From JAHRVQ01 sp029941905 (GTDB lineage: Bacteria > Pseudomonadota > Gammaproteobacteria > Pseudomonadales > Azotimanducaceae), in assembly GCA_029941905.1 (NCBI GenBank), contig JAPYTQ010000001.1, forward strand, positions 337,174 through 401,173: a DNA stretch of 64,000 nt. Direction: 5' to 3'. Under the pieces are notes generated by a model. It was not told the origin of the DNA, searched no databases, and worked only from the letters and a program-made list of their open reading frames with translations. Numbering within the stretch: the first letter of the stretch is position 1; every line of letters begins with the position of its first letter. Below are positions 52,263 to 61,327 of this stretch, one piece after another. Made by a program: the position numbers and the translations under genes.

Positions 52263-55200
52263 TTAGTTTGTTGTTAATTGTCTGTTCCTTTCCTCTGATC
52301 CGAACTCGAAACCTGACCCCGATTTTTTACCAGGGTATCCTGATACGGTTTGAAGCGCAGGAAGTAACTCAATTCTATTGAATAAATTATTAATTTCAAC
52401 GACCAATGAATCGATTCTTTCATCATCGCTTTCTCCAGAGGCAATTTCAAGTTCGGCGGCGGGGACCGTGAATTCCTGAAATCCAACGCTGCCAGCCGAA
52501 CCCTTAAGCCAATGGCTGAGCAACGTCATTTGGTCATAGTTCCTGTCTTCACGAGCCTGCTCCATTACAACCAGTTGTTTTTCGAGTTTGGTAACGAACT
52601 GCCCAACGAGTTCGCGAAGTTTTTCATTCTTCAAGTGCAAACTGGAATAAATTGGGCTCCTTGCATGCAATTCGACAAGCCTATCGTTTTTGCGGTCGAC
52701 TCCAGCCTGTCCGGCACTCTCACTACTTGACATATTCTCGATGGGTCGATTTCTTCTTTCACGACCAGGCTTCGTTTTCATTGGTTGTAACCGACCGGCC
52801 ATGTCCTGCAGGACATGCAATAGTTCACTAACAACGGTGAAATCCTCTCTTTGCGCTGCATCTTCAAGCTTTTTAGCTGGTTCCGTAAACTCGTGAAACC
52901 TAATGCTGCCCGCCGACCCCTTTAACCAGTGGCTGATACGCGCCACTTCTTCAAAATCACCCTGGTCAAAAGCCTGTTCAACAAGACCTAGCTGCTCATC
53001 CAGGCGAATAATAAATCTTGCAACCAATTCAGAAATTTTAGGGTTGGCAGTAAGCAGTGATGATCGAATAACCTCCTTGTTATGCCCCCGAGGCTGTTTG
53101 TGTGAATTTTTCCACGTATTTTCTGAATCCACAACAGATTCGGCATTAAGGTTCTTCGCCAAATCGGCAGTCAGCTTTTCAATATCTATCGGTTTAGTCA
53201 TATAACCGGAATAGCCAGCAGCCAGGCACTTCTCTTCAGCACCCTTCATTGCGTGTGCTGTCAGGGCAATGATAGGAATTTTAAGCCCCTGTTTTCGCAT
53301 TCGTCCAACTGCCTCATAACCATCCATCATCGGCATTGAAACGTCCATCAGTACCAGGTCGTAGCTGTGGCTCTCGGTCATCTCGACTGCTATTTTCCCG
53401 TTTACGGCCGTATCAACTTCAAGATTAAGCTCCCGTAATACCAGTCCCAGCAAAGCAATGTTTTCTTCGCCATCATCGACAGCCAGAATCCTGGCAGTCG
53501 GAAAGACCCAACTCATTCCGGACTCCTCTATTACGATCTCGTCATCTAACAACAGTTGCTGAGGTTCAAGAATCTCAACATCGGGACTGGTTAACACTTC
53601 AATGGTGCAGGTAAACACACTGCCTTCATCGGGCACACTCTTGACCAGGATATCGCCGCCAAGTGCCTCCGCATAACGCTTACTAATGGCGAGTCCAAGC
53701 CCGGTGCCACCAAAGCGACGAGTAATCGAACTGTCAGCCTGCACGAATGACTCAAACACCATACCCGTCTGTTCCTTGGTCATGCCAATACCTGTGTCTT
53801 TTACTTCGAAGCTGATCAGGGAGCGACTCTCTTTGGTCTCAAATTTTGTTGCTACTGTGACTCCACCACTCTGCGTGAACTTGATTGCATTTCCGATCAG
53901 ATTCGTGAGTATCTGGCGGATCTTACCCGGATCAGATTCAATCTGCACCGGCAGCGGACCATCAGGTTCGTACTGGATAAAAACGTCTTTTTCTGCAGCT
54001 TTGACTGTCATGATTTTCACGATTTCATGGACCAAAAGGTGAGGACCGAAAGGCACGGTCTCAATCTCGATACGGCCTGCCTCCACTTTCGACAGGTCAA
54101 GTATGTCGTTTATCAAGTCGAGCAAGTGAGTACCACTTGAATAAATGGTGTTCAGGTACTTCCGGCTTTCAGCACCATTCTTGTCGAAACCACGTCTCAA
54201 TGCATCTGTAAACCCCAGTATGGCATTCATTGGTGTTCTAATCTCGTGACTCATGTTTGCAAGGAAATCACTCTTGGACTGATTCGCGGCATCGGCCTCC
54301 TCCTTTGATTTTTGTAGTTCAATTTCTATTCCTTCAAGCTCAGTCACATCATCAAAGCTAATTAACACCCCACTTGCCTTGCCAGCTTCCGACTGAACCG
54401 GTGAACAATTCACAATAAATGTCCAGCTTCTGCCTCGAACAAGTTCGAGTCGCAGGCGAGTATTCGTTTGCTGCGTGCCTTCTTTCAGAGCGAGCGTCCA
54501 TGGCGCCTGATCGTTGTCAAAAGGATCAGCATTCATGTTTGCCCAGGGAAAGTTGCCAGCCTGATGGCCCATCAGTTCCTGCGGAGTGCGGTCCACGATT
54601 GACGCAAATGCGGCATTGGCCAGGACAATGTTTTGCCTTGCATCAATTACCAGTAGCCCTTCGGCCAACGTATCAAAGGCAGACCGGACTCGATCAGGTA
54701 CCGCCTGGGATGGGTCAAGTTGCTTAAGAATTCTGCCCAGGTAAAAAAAGAACAGCAGGAAGCTACTCAGGGTTAAAAATACTATCAGGTTGACCAGCGG
54801 ATGCGAGAACCAGCCTTTCCAACCCGCTGCTCGCAAAGGCGGAAAACGTAGTTCAACCTGCCCCCATTTGGCACTACCTTGCCAGATAGGGACGTAAACC
54901 TGCGTACTATTCGCATCAGTATCCTCTGACGTAGCCCATTGTGATTCATGGTTACCAATCTCCACGACGAGAAGCCCTTGTTCAGTCCGAATACCAGCGG
55001 ATTGTATTTTCGAATTACGTTCTACTATGATCGCCAGGTTGGCTTCCATACGCCGAATATCCGAGCGCGTGAGAAATACAGAGCTGTTCGCCGCCACCGC
55101 TTCGCCGACGGCTGTGTAGCTTTCCCTCAACATGCCATCTCTGTCGGGTAACAAACCGAGAATTGCAGCGGTCAGAATCAGACTGACAATCATACCCGCC

Positions 55201-55274
55201 TGGCCAAGCGCTACCCAGGCCTTGGTGCTGTGAGCCCGCATGTATCGCAATGGTAATGATAGTACATTGATCAT
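52263..55274 (-). CDS. Hybrid histidine kinase with receiver and two Hpt domains
   Basis: A 1003-residue membrane kinase. Two helices (about 20-42 and 163-182) bracket a periplasmic sensor of about 120 residues. Then follow PAS (about 193-310), HisKA with phospho-His in MSHEIRTP (about 342), HATPase_c (about 445-560), receiver with phospho-Asp in LVLMDVSMP (about 645) and two C-terminal Hpt domains with phospho-His in SHWLKGSAGS (about 781 and 920). The two Hpt units are similar and arose by duplication. It should pass phosphate to the receiver-GGDEF-EAL protein encoded 50 bases downstream. AGAGGGA precedes the ATG. It follows the LEPR-XLL gene by 27 bases, which ties this relay to the secretion-type genes. 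Confidence 0.93.
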   Translation of the reverse strand: MINVLSLPLRYMRAHSTKAWVALGQAGMIVSLILTAAILGLLPDRDGMLRESYTAVGEAVAANSSVFLTRSDIRRMEANLAIIVERNSKIQSAGIRTEQGLLVVEIGNHESQWATSEDTDANSTQVYVPIWQGSAKWGQVELRFPPLRAAGWKGWFSHPLVNLIVFLTLSSFLLFFFYLGRILKQLDPSQAVPDRVRSAFDTLAEGLLVIDARQNIVLANAAFASIVDRTPQELMGHQAGNFPWANMNADPFDNDQAPWTLALKEGTQQTNTRLRLELVRGRSWTFIVNCSPVQSEAGKASGVLISFDDVTELEGIEIELQKSKEEADAANQSKSDFLANMSHEIRTPMNAILGFTDALRRGFDKNGAESRKYLNTIYSSGTHLLDLINDILDLSKVEAGRIEIETVPFGPHLLVHEIVKIMTVKAAEKDVFIQYEPDGPLPVQIESDPGKIRQILTNLIGNAIKFTQSGGVTVATKFETKESRSLISFEVKDTGIGMTKEQTGMVFESFVQADSSITRRFGGTGLGLAISKRYAEALGGDILVKSVPDEGSVFTCTIEVLTSPDVEILEPQQLLLDDEIVIEESGMSWVFPTARILAVDDGEENIALLGLVLRELNLEVDTAVNGKIAVEMTESHSYDLVLMDVSMPMMDGYEAVGRMRKQGLKIPIIALTAHAMKGAEEKCLAAGYSGYMTKPIDIEKLTADLAKNLNAESVVDSENTWKNSHKQPRGHNKEVIRSSLLTANPKISELVARFIIRLDEQLGLVEQAFDQGDFEEVARISHWLKGSAGSIRFHEFTEPAKKLEDAAQREDFTVVSELLHVLQDMAGRLQPMKTKPGRERRNRPIENMSSSESAGQAGVDRKNDRLVELHARSPIYSSLHLKNEKLRELVGQFVTKLEKQLVVMEQAREDRNYDQMTLLSHWLKGSAGSVGFQEFTVPAAELEIASGESDDERIDSLVVEINNLFNRIELLPALQTVSGYPGKKSGSGFEFGSEERNRQLTTN

Positions 55275-55301
55275 TTCAATCCCTCTTGCTTTTTAACCTT
55301 T

Positions 55302-55688
55302 TTATTGGACTCTACTTTCGATTATCGCCTGCAATGAATGAAGTTCGGGTTTAGGCTGCTTGCATTGCCTGCCGCTGTAAACCGCGCCATCAGGCGATGA
55401 TTGCACGGTATCAATTAGCTGTTGGTAGCCCGGTCGTAGTGTAAAAAAAGAATCCTTAATCGTTTGCTTCTCCAACAGTGAGGAGAGAAACGAAACTAAC
55501 GGCTGAAGGTCAGACGACCCGTCCAGTCGCTCAGGCAGATCGCCAAAATCCTGGTCCATCAAACCCGGCAGAAAGTCTGCCGACAGCACTACACGTGGTT
55601 CCAGGCGTTCAAAGTGGGACGAAGATGTTGCAGGGGTGCGCTCGGACCAATTATCGCGGTGTTGTAATAATTTTCGAATCCAGTCCAT
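55302..55688 (-). CDS. Small LEPR-XLL domain protein
   Basis: A 128-residue protein with HFERLEPRVVLSADFLPGL at about residues 25-43. This is the LEPR-XLL motif, known as the N-terminal mark of very large repetitive exported proteins in Proteobacteria and Planctomycetes. Here the motif is at the right distance from a basic N-terminus (MDWIRKLLQHRDN), but the giant repeat body is absent. The rest is a mixed, partly helical tail (LVSFLSSLLEKQTIKDSFF). The gene overlaps the upstream adaptor gene by 38 bases and stops 27 bases before the hybrid kinase. The compact fit argues against a random truncation. Function unknown; it could be a cargo, a cargo decoy or a regulatory subunit. Confidence 0.8.
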   Translation of the reverse strand: MDWIRKLLQHRDNWSERTPATSSSHFERLEPRVVLSADFLPGLMDQDFGDLPERLDGSSDLQPLVSFLSSLLEKQTIKDSFFTLRPGYQQLIDTVQSSPDGAVYSGRQCKQPKPELHSLQAIIESRVQ

Positions 55689-57024
55689 TCGCTGATCTCA
55701 AAGTGGATTGACTGAAGTTTTGATCGATGACCACGACGGCACTGTCTTCGTCAATCTCAGACGTTGACGTCGATTCAAGCTCAGGTTCAACTGAAGTACT
55801 GGTTTCTTTCTTTTTCGTTACGGGAGGCAGTTGGATAGGGTGGAATTTCTTGCTCGAGCCACCGACGTCAGTGCCATCAGCACTCGCTGCTCCACTTTTA
55901 TCCAGTGTCTGGTTTACGGAAGACGCCATCAGCATCTCCAGTTGATCTGCCAGTTTCTTTTGAGCACCAGCCCATGGTTCTGCATATACACGGGCCGAAG
56001 GTCTCGGGGACTTTGACGCCCCCTGTGGTGTTTTGGGGTCCAGCTCAACGAGTCCCAATTCGCTATCGGACAATGCTTCAATGATCTGTTTTTTCGGAAT
56101 ATTCGATTCTTTGTTAGCGGACGCGCGAGCTGATCCTGATATCTGCTCCCATGCATTCGATAGTTTACTCGGCATGCTACCGGCTGTTGCTTCGGGCACT
56201 GAGTTCTCGACAAATCGTAAGTCGCATTTCAGCCCTGCAGGTAACTCAAGTGCAGGGTTCGGCATTTCGAGGCGTACACCAAAAGTGCCGCTGCCAGCAT
56301 CTCCAGTTCGGTCTACCACGGTCACAAGAGCCGTTCTTACTCCGGCAGACAATGTCTCTGGATGTACCTCGGCAAGCATGCCAACGGGGATCTTGCCAAA
56401 CAGTTCAATAGGTACAATGGCTTCAACATTCAGGGGATCCAGTTGCGCAATTCTGACGATCGCCTGATCTTCGACATACTCTCCAACCAGCTTGTATTTC
56501 TCGAGGATAAAACCATCAATGGGTGAGGCAATCGTCTTTTGCTTCAGTTGTTCCACCGCGCGCTCAAGTTCGTGTTGACGTATTTTCTTCAGATCCCGGG
56601 CCTGTTGAAGCTTCCAGGTCGAGAGTTTGGCTTCGCGATCTGCTTCATCCTTGTTGTCATCGGAGACAACTTTGTTGTCATACAGCGAATGGATCCGCTC
56701 TTTGCGTTTTTCATCAAATTCAACATTGATTTGCCAGACATTGATCTCTGGCTCTACCTGGGCGCGTGCCCTGGCCAGTGCAACAGCGGCACGCTCAACA
56801 CCCGATGCCAGCTCCGCAATAATCTGGCCCTTTCTGACGAAGTCACTGCGTTCAACAGAAATGCGATCAATAACACCGGGTACTGCACTACCTAGTTCTA
56901 CGATCTGGTAGGGGCTGATCACGCAGTCCACCGCCGGAAACTCGTCGGCTGAAGAGCTGAACGAGCACACCAGCAGTAGCCACACTGCCCGGGCATATGC
57001 TGATCGTCTCCATATTGTGTTCAA
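55651..57024 (-). CDS. HlyD-family periplasmic adaptor with a long disordered tail
   Basis: A 457-residue exported protein with a signal peptide ending near SSSA (about 26). Residues 35-275 form a membrane fusion fold: lipoyl halves (VPGVIDRISVERSDFVRKGQ and IASPIDGFILEKYKLVGEYV), a helical hairpin and beta-barrel strands. The last 180 residues are low-complexity and rich in Ser, Pro, Lys and Glu, unusual for this family. The start is a TTG with GGGG at 9 bases; the next in-frame codon upstream that matters is a stop. It overlaps the LEPR-XLL gene, so the two are translated together. A 226-base gap separates it from the M50 gene and may hold its own promoter. Confidence 0.85.
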   Translation of the reverse strand: MNTIWRRSAYARAVWLLLVCSFSSSADEFPAVDCVISPYQIVELGSAVPGVIDRISVERSDFVRKGQIIAELASGVERAAVALARARAQVEPEINVWQINVEFDEKRKERIHSLYDNKVVSDDNKDEADREAKLSTWKLQQARDLKKIRQHELERAVEQLKQKTIASPIDGFILEKYKLVGEYVEDQAIVRIAQLDPLNVEAIVPIELFGKIPVGMLAEVHPETLSAGVRTALVTVVDRTGDAGSGTFGVRLEMPNPALELPAGLKCDLRFVENSVPEATAGSMPSKLSNAWEQISGSARASANKESNIPKKQIIEALSDSELGLVELDPKTPQGASKSPRPSARVYAEPWAGAQKKLADQLEMLMASSVNQTLDKSGAASADGTDVGGSSKKFHPIQLPPVTKKKETSTSVEPELESTSTSEIDEDSAVVVIDQNFSQSTLRSANGLDSKIITTPR

Positions 57025-57250
57025 TTTTTCAAACCCCGCAATCCATTAAAAACATTCCCCCACTTGAGAGGAGCAATCTGATAGGAATCCGTGTTTCAAA
57101 CAACTACCGAACGCCCACACAGTCCTATGTAGGCAGCTTATCAATTAATGCCGAGATGAAATTAACACTAGTGACAGACGGGTAAAATCAGGGTTTAAGC
57201 GGGGCAATTTAACAGGTAGCAGCAACAGCGGAGCATCCAGCTACATTGGG

Positions 57251-59407
57251 TTAGAGATCAAATCGTTCCAGTACCTGTCCTCGTAGCATTTGAAAGAGCC
57301 GATCGGCAATCGGTTCCCGAAAATGGACGAATCGAACCACAAGGCTTTGGCCAAGATAGTCACCCTGCGACCGGGATGGCAGCCCGATATCCAGTTGAAA
57401 GACAGGGTCCATCGTCATCAGGCCATCCTGGTCACGAGCATCGACCGGGATCCGTCCACCACTTTGACTCCCTAGCATCCGGCTTGGCAATTGTTTGATG
57501 GCTAATGGTACCGCCTGCAGCAACTCTCCCCGAAGCAACCGGGATGCCTCACTCGCAAGCCGGACGTCAATATAACGGGTATTATGGCTGACCTGGTCCA
57601 GCTGGTCCTGGGTAATCACAACCCTCGCTTGAACTTGAGACAAATCAACAACATATCCCAAAAGGTCACCTTTCGCGACGTACCGACCCGTCGAGTCAGA
57701 CGCTTGTCTCGTGGTAAACCGTCCTGATCTCAGGCTAACCACATCCATCTCGTCATTCTGTCGTTGCAATTCATCAAGTTCAGCCTGTATCTCCTGAAGC
57801 TCGAGCTTCAGGATAGCGGCCTTCAGCTTGTTTAAGCTCAATGCGCGACTGTGCCTTGCCCGCTGCTCCTGTAGCCGGGCTTTGGCGATGTTAATACGCG
57901 CACTAATTTCCCGGTTTTCCAATCGAAACAGAAGTTCACCGACCTCAACCCATTGACCATTTTCGACCAGAACCTGTCTTACAAAGCCATTGATACCTGC
58001 CCTGATATGAGAATCCTTCGGTACAACCACTATACCTTCAGCAAAACTGCTGTGCTCAAAAGACCTGGCAAACAGCAGATTTAACAACACGCCGGTAAAA
58101 ATGAGGACGATCACACCGACACGTATCAACCGACCCTGGTGGACAATGTCTGGCACCAATCGGTAGATTGACCGGGCAAAGGGCAACAGGATCTGCATGA
58201 ACACAAACCAGGCGGCAAGAAGAATTCCAAAAATAAAATACTGGCTGGCCACCAACATCGCGATAGAAAAACTGATAAAAATGCGATAGGTCCCGGCCAA
58301 TAATCCATAGCAAATAAACCAGCCCTTTTCGCCTCTGGCAGTGACTGGAGATTTCGCAAGTTCTAAGCCCAACACATATCTGCGCAACAAATAGCCAAGA
58401 TACTGGCTTGACCTCGAAGCAAGATTTGGTATCTCCAGCAGATCAGAAAGTACGTAGTAACCGTCGAAGCGCAACAGCGGGTTGCCATTAAACAATACCG
58501 TAGAAACGCCACCTATGAATAAGACATTGAAACACAGGTCACGAATCAGACCCGGGTCCATGTCCGACCACAACAACATGGCTGTAGCGGCAAGAAATAA
58601 CTCGACCATAATGCCCGCGGCATCTACAAGCATGCGCCTGTGTTTTTTGTAAAAGGCGTTGCTCGCAGAGGCGTCAACGTAGGGAACCGGTACAAACACC
58701 AACAGCAATATGCCCATTTCATGCACTTCTCCTCCCCAGTTCTTGACAGCAAGGCCATGTCCAAGTTCGTGCAGCGCTTTGACCAATGGATAAACCAGTA
58801 GTAGTAGCAACAAGTTCTGGGTATCCAGAAATCTGGCATTCCAGTGAACGACCAGTTCCGGCCATGACATCGCTGCCTGAGACACGGCCCAGACAATAAT
58901 TGACAGCCAGATCAAGAGAACCGGCTTTGAGAAGAACACACGAATTGACGATATCAGCCATGTCAGAAAGTGGTCAGGATCCAGCATAGGGATCGGAATG
59001 GCCAGGGGCCGCATCAACACCTGCGCCCACTTTGCAACGGGTTTTTTGGGTGCATGGCCCTCATCATCTGCGTCAAAGTAGCCGCCCTGCAGAAGATTCG
59101 ATTGATGTAGCAACGAGAATAATCGCATCACTTCAACCTGCAAAGACGTTCTTGCATCCTGAGCGGGTGAGATTTTTTGAAACGCATCGGCAACTGTTGT
59201 CTGGCCATCCAGCAACATGAGCAGACGATAGGCGTCAACGCTGCATCTAAAATGCAGTCCATTGAGTGGGTCTGTCAGTAAAAACCAGGTGACCCCTCGG
59301 TATTGATGGCGATATATTCCCAGGCCTGCTTTCAACACAGGTGACAATGATGCAAGCTCTTGCCACTGGGCTTGATCCTCCTCGACCTGTGCTTCAGTGG
59401 TGTTCAT
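57251..59407 (-). CDS. PqqD-like / M50 site-2-protease-like / HlyD fusion protein
   Basis: A 718-residue membrane protein. The N-terminus (about 20-115) resembles a PqqD-type winged helix (LTDPLNGLHFRCSVDAYRLL). A multipass core has the M50 zinc motif HELGHGLAV (about 214-222) and the third ligand region NPLLRFDGYYVLSD (about 308-321). The C-terminus (about 440-700) is an HlyD-like lipoyl/coiled-coil/barrel part (IRAGINGFVRQVLVENGQWV). Site-2 proteases cut substrates within the membrane; the fusion suggests handling of an exported protein. I start it at ATG 59407, which overlaps the upstream stop as ATGA; an in-frame ATG at 59416 is an alternative. No ABC ATPase accompanies it. Confidence 0.87.
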   Translation of the reverse strand: MNTTEAQVEEDQAQWQELASLSPVLKAGLGIYRHQYRGVTWFLLTDPLNGLHFRCSVDAYRLLMLLDGQTTVADAFQKISPAQDARTSLQVEVMRLFSLLHQSNLLQGGYFDADDEGHAPKKPVAKWAQVLMRPLAIPIPMLDPDHFLTWLISSIRVFFSKPVLLIWLSIIVWAVSQAAMSWPELVVHWNARFLDTQNLLLLLLVYPLVKALHELGHGLAVKNWGGEVHEMGILLLVFVPVPYVDASASNAFYKKHRRMLVDAAGIMVELFLAATAMLLWSDMDPGLIRDLCFNVLFIGGVSTVLFNGNPLLRFDGYYVLSDLLEIPNLASRSSQYLGYLLRRYVLGLELAKSPVTARGEKGWFICYGLLAGTYRIFISFSIAMLVASQYFIFGILLAAWFVFMQILLPFARSIYRLVPDIVHQGRLIRVGVIVLIFTGVLLNLLFARSFEHSSFAEGIVVVPKDSHIRAGINGFVRQVLVENGQWVEVGELLFRLENREISARINIAKARLQEQRARHSRALSLNKLKAAILKLELQEIQAELDELQRQNDEMDVVSLRSGRFTTRQASDSTGRYVAKGDLLGYVVDLSQVQARVVITQDQLDQVSHNTRYIDVRLASEASRLLRGELLQAVPLAIKQLPSRMLGSQSGGRIPVDARDQDGLMTMDPVFQLDIGLPSRSQGDYLGQSLVVRFVHFREPIADRLFQMLRGQVLERFDL

Positions 59408-61173
59408 GGAAGCCATGCCCACATTTTGAGCCTGAGCCAATCGAGTGCGCTGCGAGTCCAGATCCACAGGTAGTTTCTTTTATCAATGTTGATCTTACCC
59501 ACCCCTTGCATCCCGGGACGCAGGTCAATTACATCAGACTCTATACTTGCTTCAGTTCGAAAAGTAATGGCGACATCAACCTGCTGATGAAGTACCGCAA
59601 CTTTACGGACCGTAAACGGTATTTCACGACGGGGGAACGCAGCCAGGGTTAAGGTTCCAGTCTGGCCCTGTCGCACGTACACAATATCCTGTTCATCAAC
59701 ATTGAGAACCAGCCGATACTCATTCAGTGGAGCAATCTCGAACAGCAGCTGACCTCTCTCCAGAGGAATCCCCAATAAGCGACTAAGATCGCCGGATATG
59801 ATTATCCCATCCAGGGGAGAAACCAGTTTCACTCTTTCCAGGCGACTCGCAACCAGTTCAAGCTGCGCGTCGGCCTGGGCTATCTGTGACTGGGAGATGC
59901 GCACTGCAGAATGATCCAGACCGGCAAGGGCGGTGCGATATTGTTTCGTAAATTCATCTTTCTGGCTGAGCCAGCGCATTTGTTCGAGACGCAATTCATG
60001 ATCGTCCAGTTCCGCAATGATATCATTCTTTTGCACCAGGTCCCCCGCCCGGGCGATAGCCTTCGCCACATAACCATCAAAAGGGGCAACAATCGCCTGC
60101 TGAACTCGACCTTCCAGAACAGCGGTCGAAGACACTCTAAACTCACCCGGCACCAGCATGATGGACGAAAACATGGCAAGCACACCAATGGTCAGCAGTT
60201 TTAACCGAATCGAACCTGCTCCCAGATATTGCCCGGCAACCAAACCCAGCTTGCGTTTACACTTTTCAATGAATCCCATATCCAACTGCTGCTTCAGGAC
60301 AAACAGCCTTGCCAACAAATCAACTAAGGACTGATCAATTCCCGGCTCGGTGGAAGAAAACGCTTTTAGGTTTCTTTCCAGCACCAGGACCCCTATCACC
60401 TGATTTGCATCGATGATTGGTATGGAAAAAATGTGATCCACACCCTGAGCCTGAGATAGTTGCCAGTGTGCACTGGCATCCGAAGCTTCCCCTGACTGAT
60501 CCTTGTTGTAGAACACCGGGATCCCTTTCCCCAGCGTTTCTACCATGACATCGGTAATACTATGAGTCAGTGAAGCCCTTATATCAAAGATAGGGGTATT
60601 AGAGATGCCCATTAATTTGATCTCTTTACCCTCCAGCAATCCAAGACTGACTCGCTGGCACTGCGCAGTCATGGCTATTTCGGTTGCCACTGCATAGGCT
60701 GATGATCGAACCTGGTCGGTATGTACACAAGCCTGCAGCACACCAATTTCCGGTTGTTGGAGGTCAAGCTTGCTATCTTTTTGCTGTAGAACAAGCTTTA
60801 ACCAAGAAAGCCCCCAATCAAGCAATTGTAAGATGACATCCTGCTGCCTGGGTGAGCCAAACATTGAAATTGAGACAGTACCAAACACCTTATCTTTGAT
60901 GTTCAGCGGATAGGCCACCAGGATCTCACTGCGATCAAGGGTCTGATCACCCTGCTTCCGAAAATTGAAAACCGGTGACTTTCTATTGCTTGCAAGTTTT
61001 GCGGCGGTATATAAGTCGCGGGGATCAAAGGCTGAATCCGGCCAGCTGACGTCCGGTGTCTGATCACCTGCAGTTGCAAAATCACCTATGATAATGGCAC
61101 GCTGAACATCCGGTAACATCCGGCAGAGATTAGACAGCCAGATTTCCAAAACTGATGTCTTGTCAGGATCCAT
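59404..61173 (-). CDS. GAF-domain / HlyD fusion protein
   Basis: A 589-residue protein. The cytoplasmic N-terminus (about 1-305) holds one clear GAF domain (about 150-305: VATEIAMTAQCQRVSLGLL to IFSIPIIDANQVIGVLVLE) and a second, more degenerate one before it. A single membrane helix (about 325-345) leads to a periplasmic HlyD part with lipoyl halves (IVAPFDGYVAKAIARAGDLV and LVSPLDGIIISGDLSRLLGI) and barrel strands. This is an unusual topology, joining a ligand sensor to an export adaptor. It is the first gene of the cluster and is coupled to the M50 gene by ATGA. The divergent molybdenum hydroxylase genes start 154 bases away. Confidence 0.87.
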   Translation of the reverse strand: MDPDKTSVLEIWLSNLCRMLPDVQRAIIIGDFATAGDQTPDVSWPDSAFDPRDLYTAAKLASNRKSPVFNFRKQGDQTLDRSEILVAYPLNIKDKVFGTVSISMFGSPRQQDVILQLLDWGLSWLKLVLQQKDSKLDLQQPEIGVLQACVHTDQVRSSAYAVATEIAMTAQCQRVSLGLLEGKEIKLMGISNTPIFDIRASLTHSITDVMVETLGKGIPVFYNKDQSGEASDASAHWQLSQAQGVDHIFSIPIIDANQVIGVLVLERNLKAFSSTEPGIDQSLVDLLARLFVLKQQLDMGFIEKCKRKLGLVAGQYLGAGSIRLKLLTIGVLAMFSSIMLVPGEFRVSSTAVLEGRVQQAIVAPFDGYVAKAIARAGDLVQKNDIIAELDDHELRLEQMRWLSQKDEFTKQYRTALAGLDHSAVRISQSQIAQADAQLELVASRLERVKLVSPLDGIIISGDLSRLLGIPLERGQLLFEIAPLNEYRLVLNVDEQDIVYVRQGQTGTLTLAAFPRREIPFTVRKVAVLHQQVDVAITFRTEASIESDVIDLRPGMQGVGKINIDKRNYLWIWTRSALDWLRLKMWAWLP

Positions 61174-61327
61174 CTATCAGTCTCTCGACAACATGGATAA
61201 GTAGAATTTCATGCAGAACCACTTTGCGAATCGTTGCGGAAGGAGTATAAGGAAAACAACTATCTTTTCCCAAACTAATCCAACTACAGAACCCAACGAT
61301 AGACGAACGGTGCCTTAACGCGATTCA

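Noticed and set aside
55651..61173. Type I secretion system
   Set aside because: HlyD-like units are present but there is no ABC exporter or TolC-type gene in or near the cluster.
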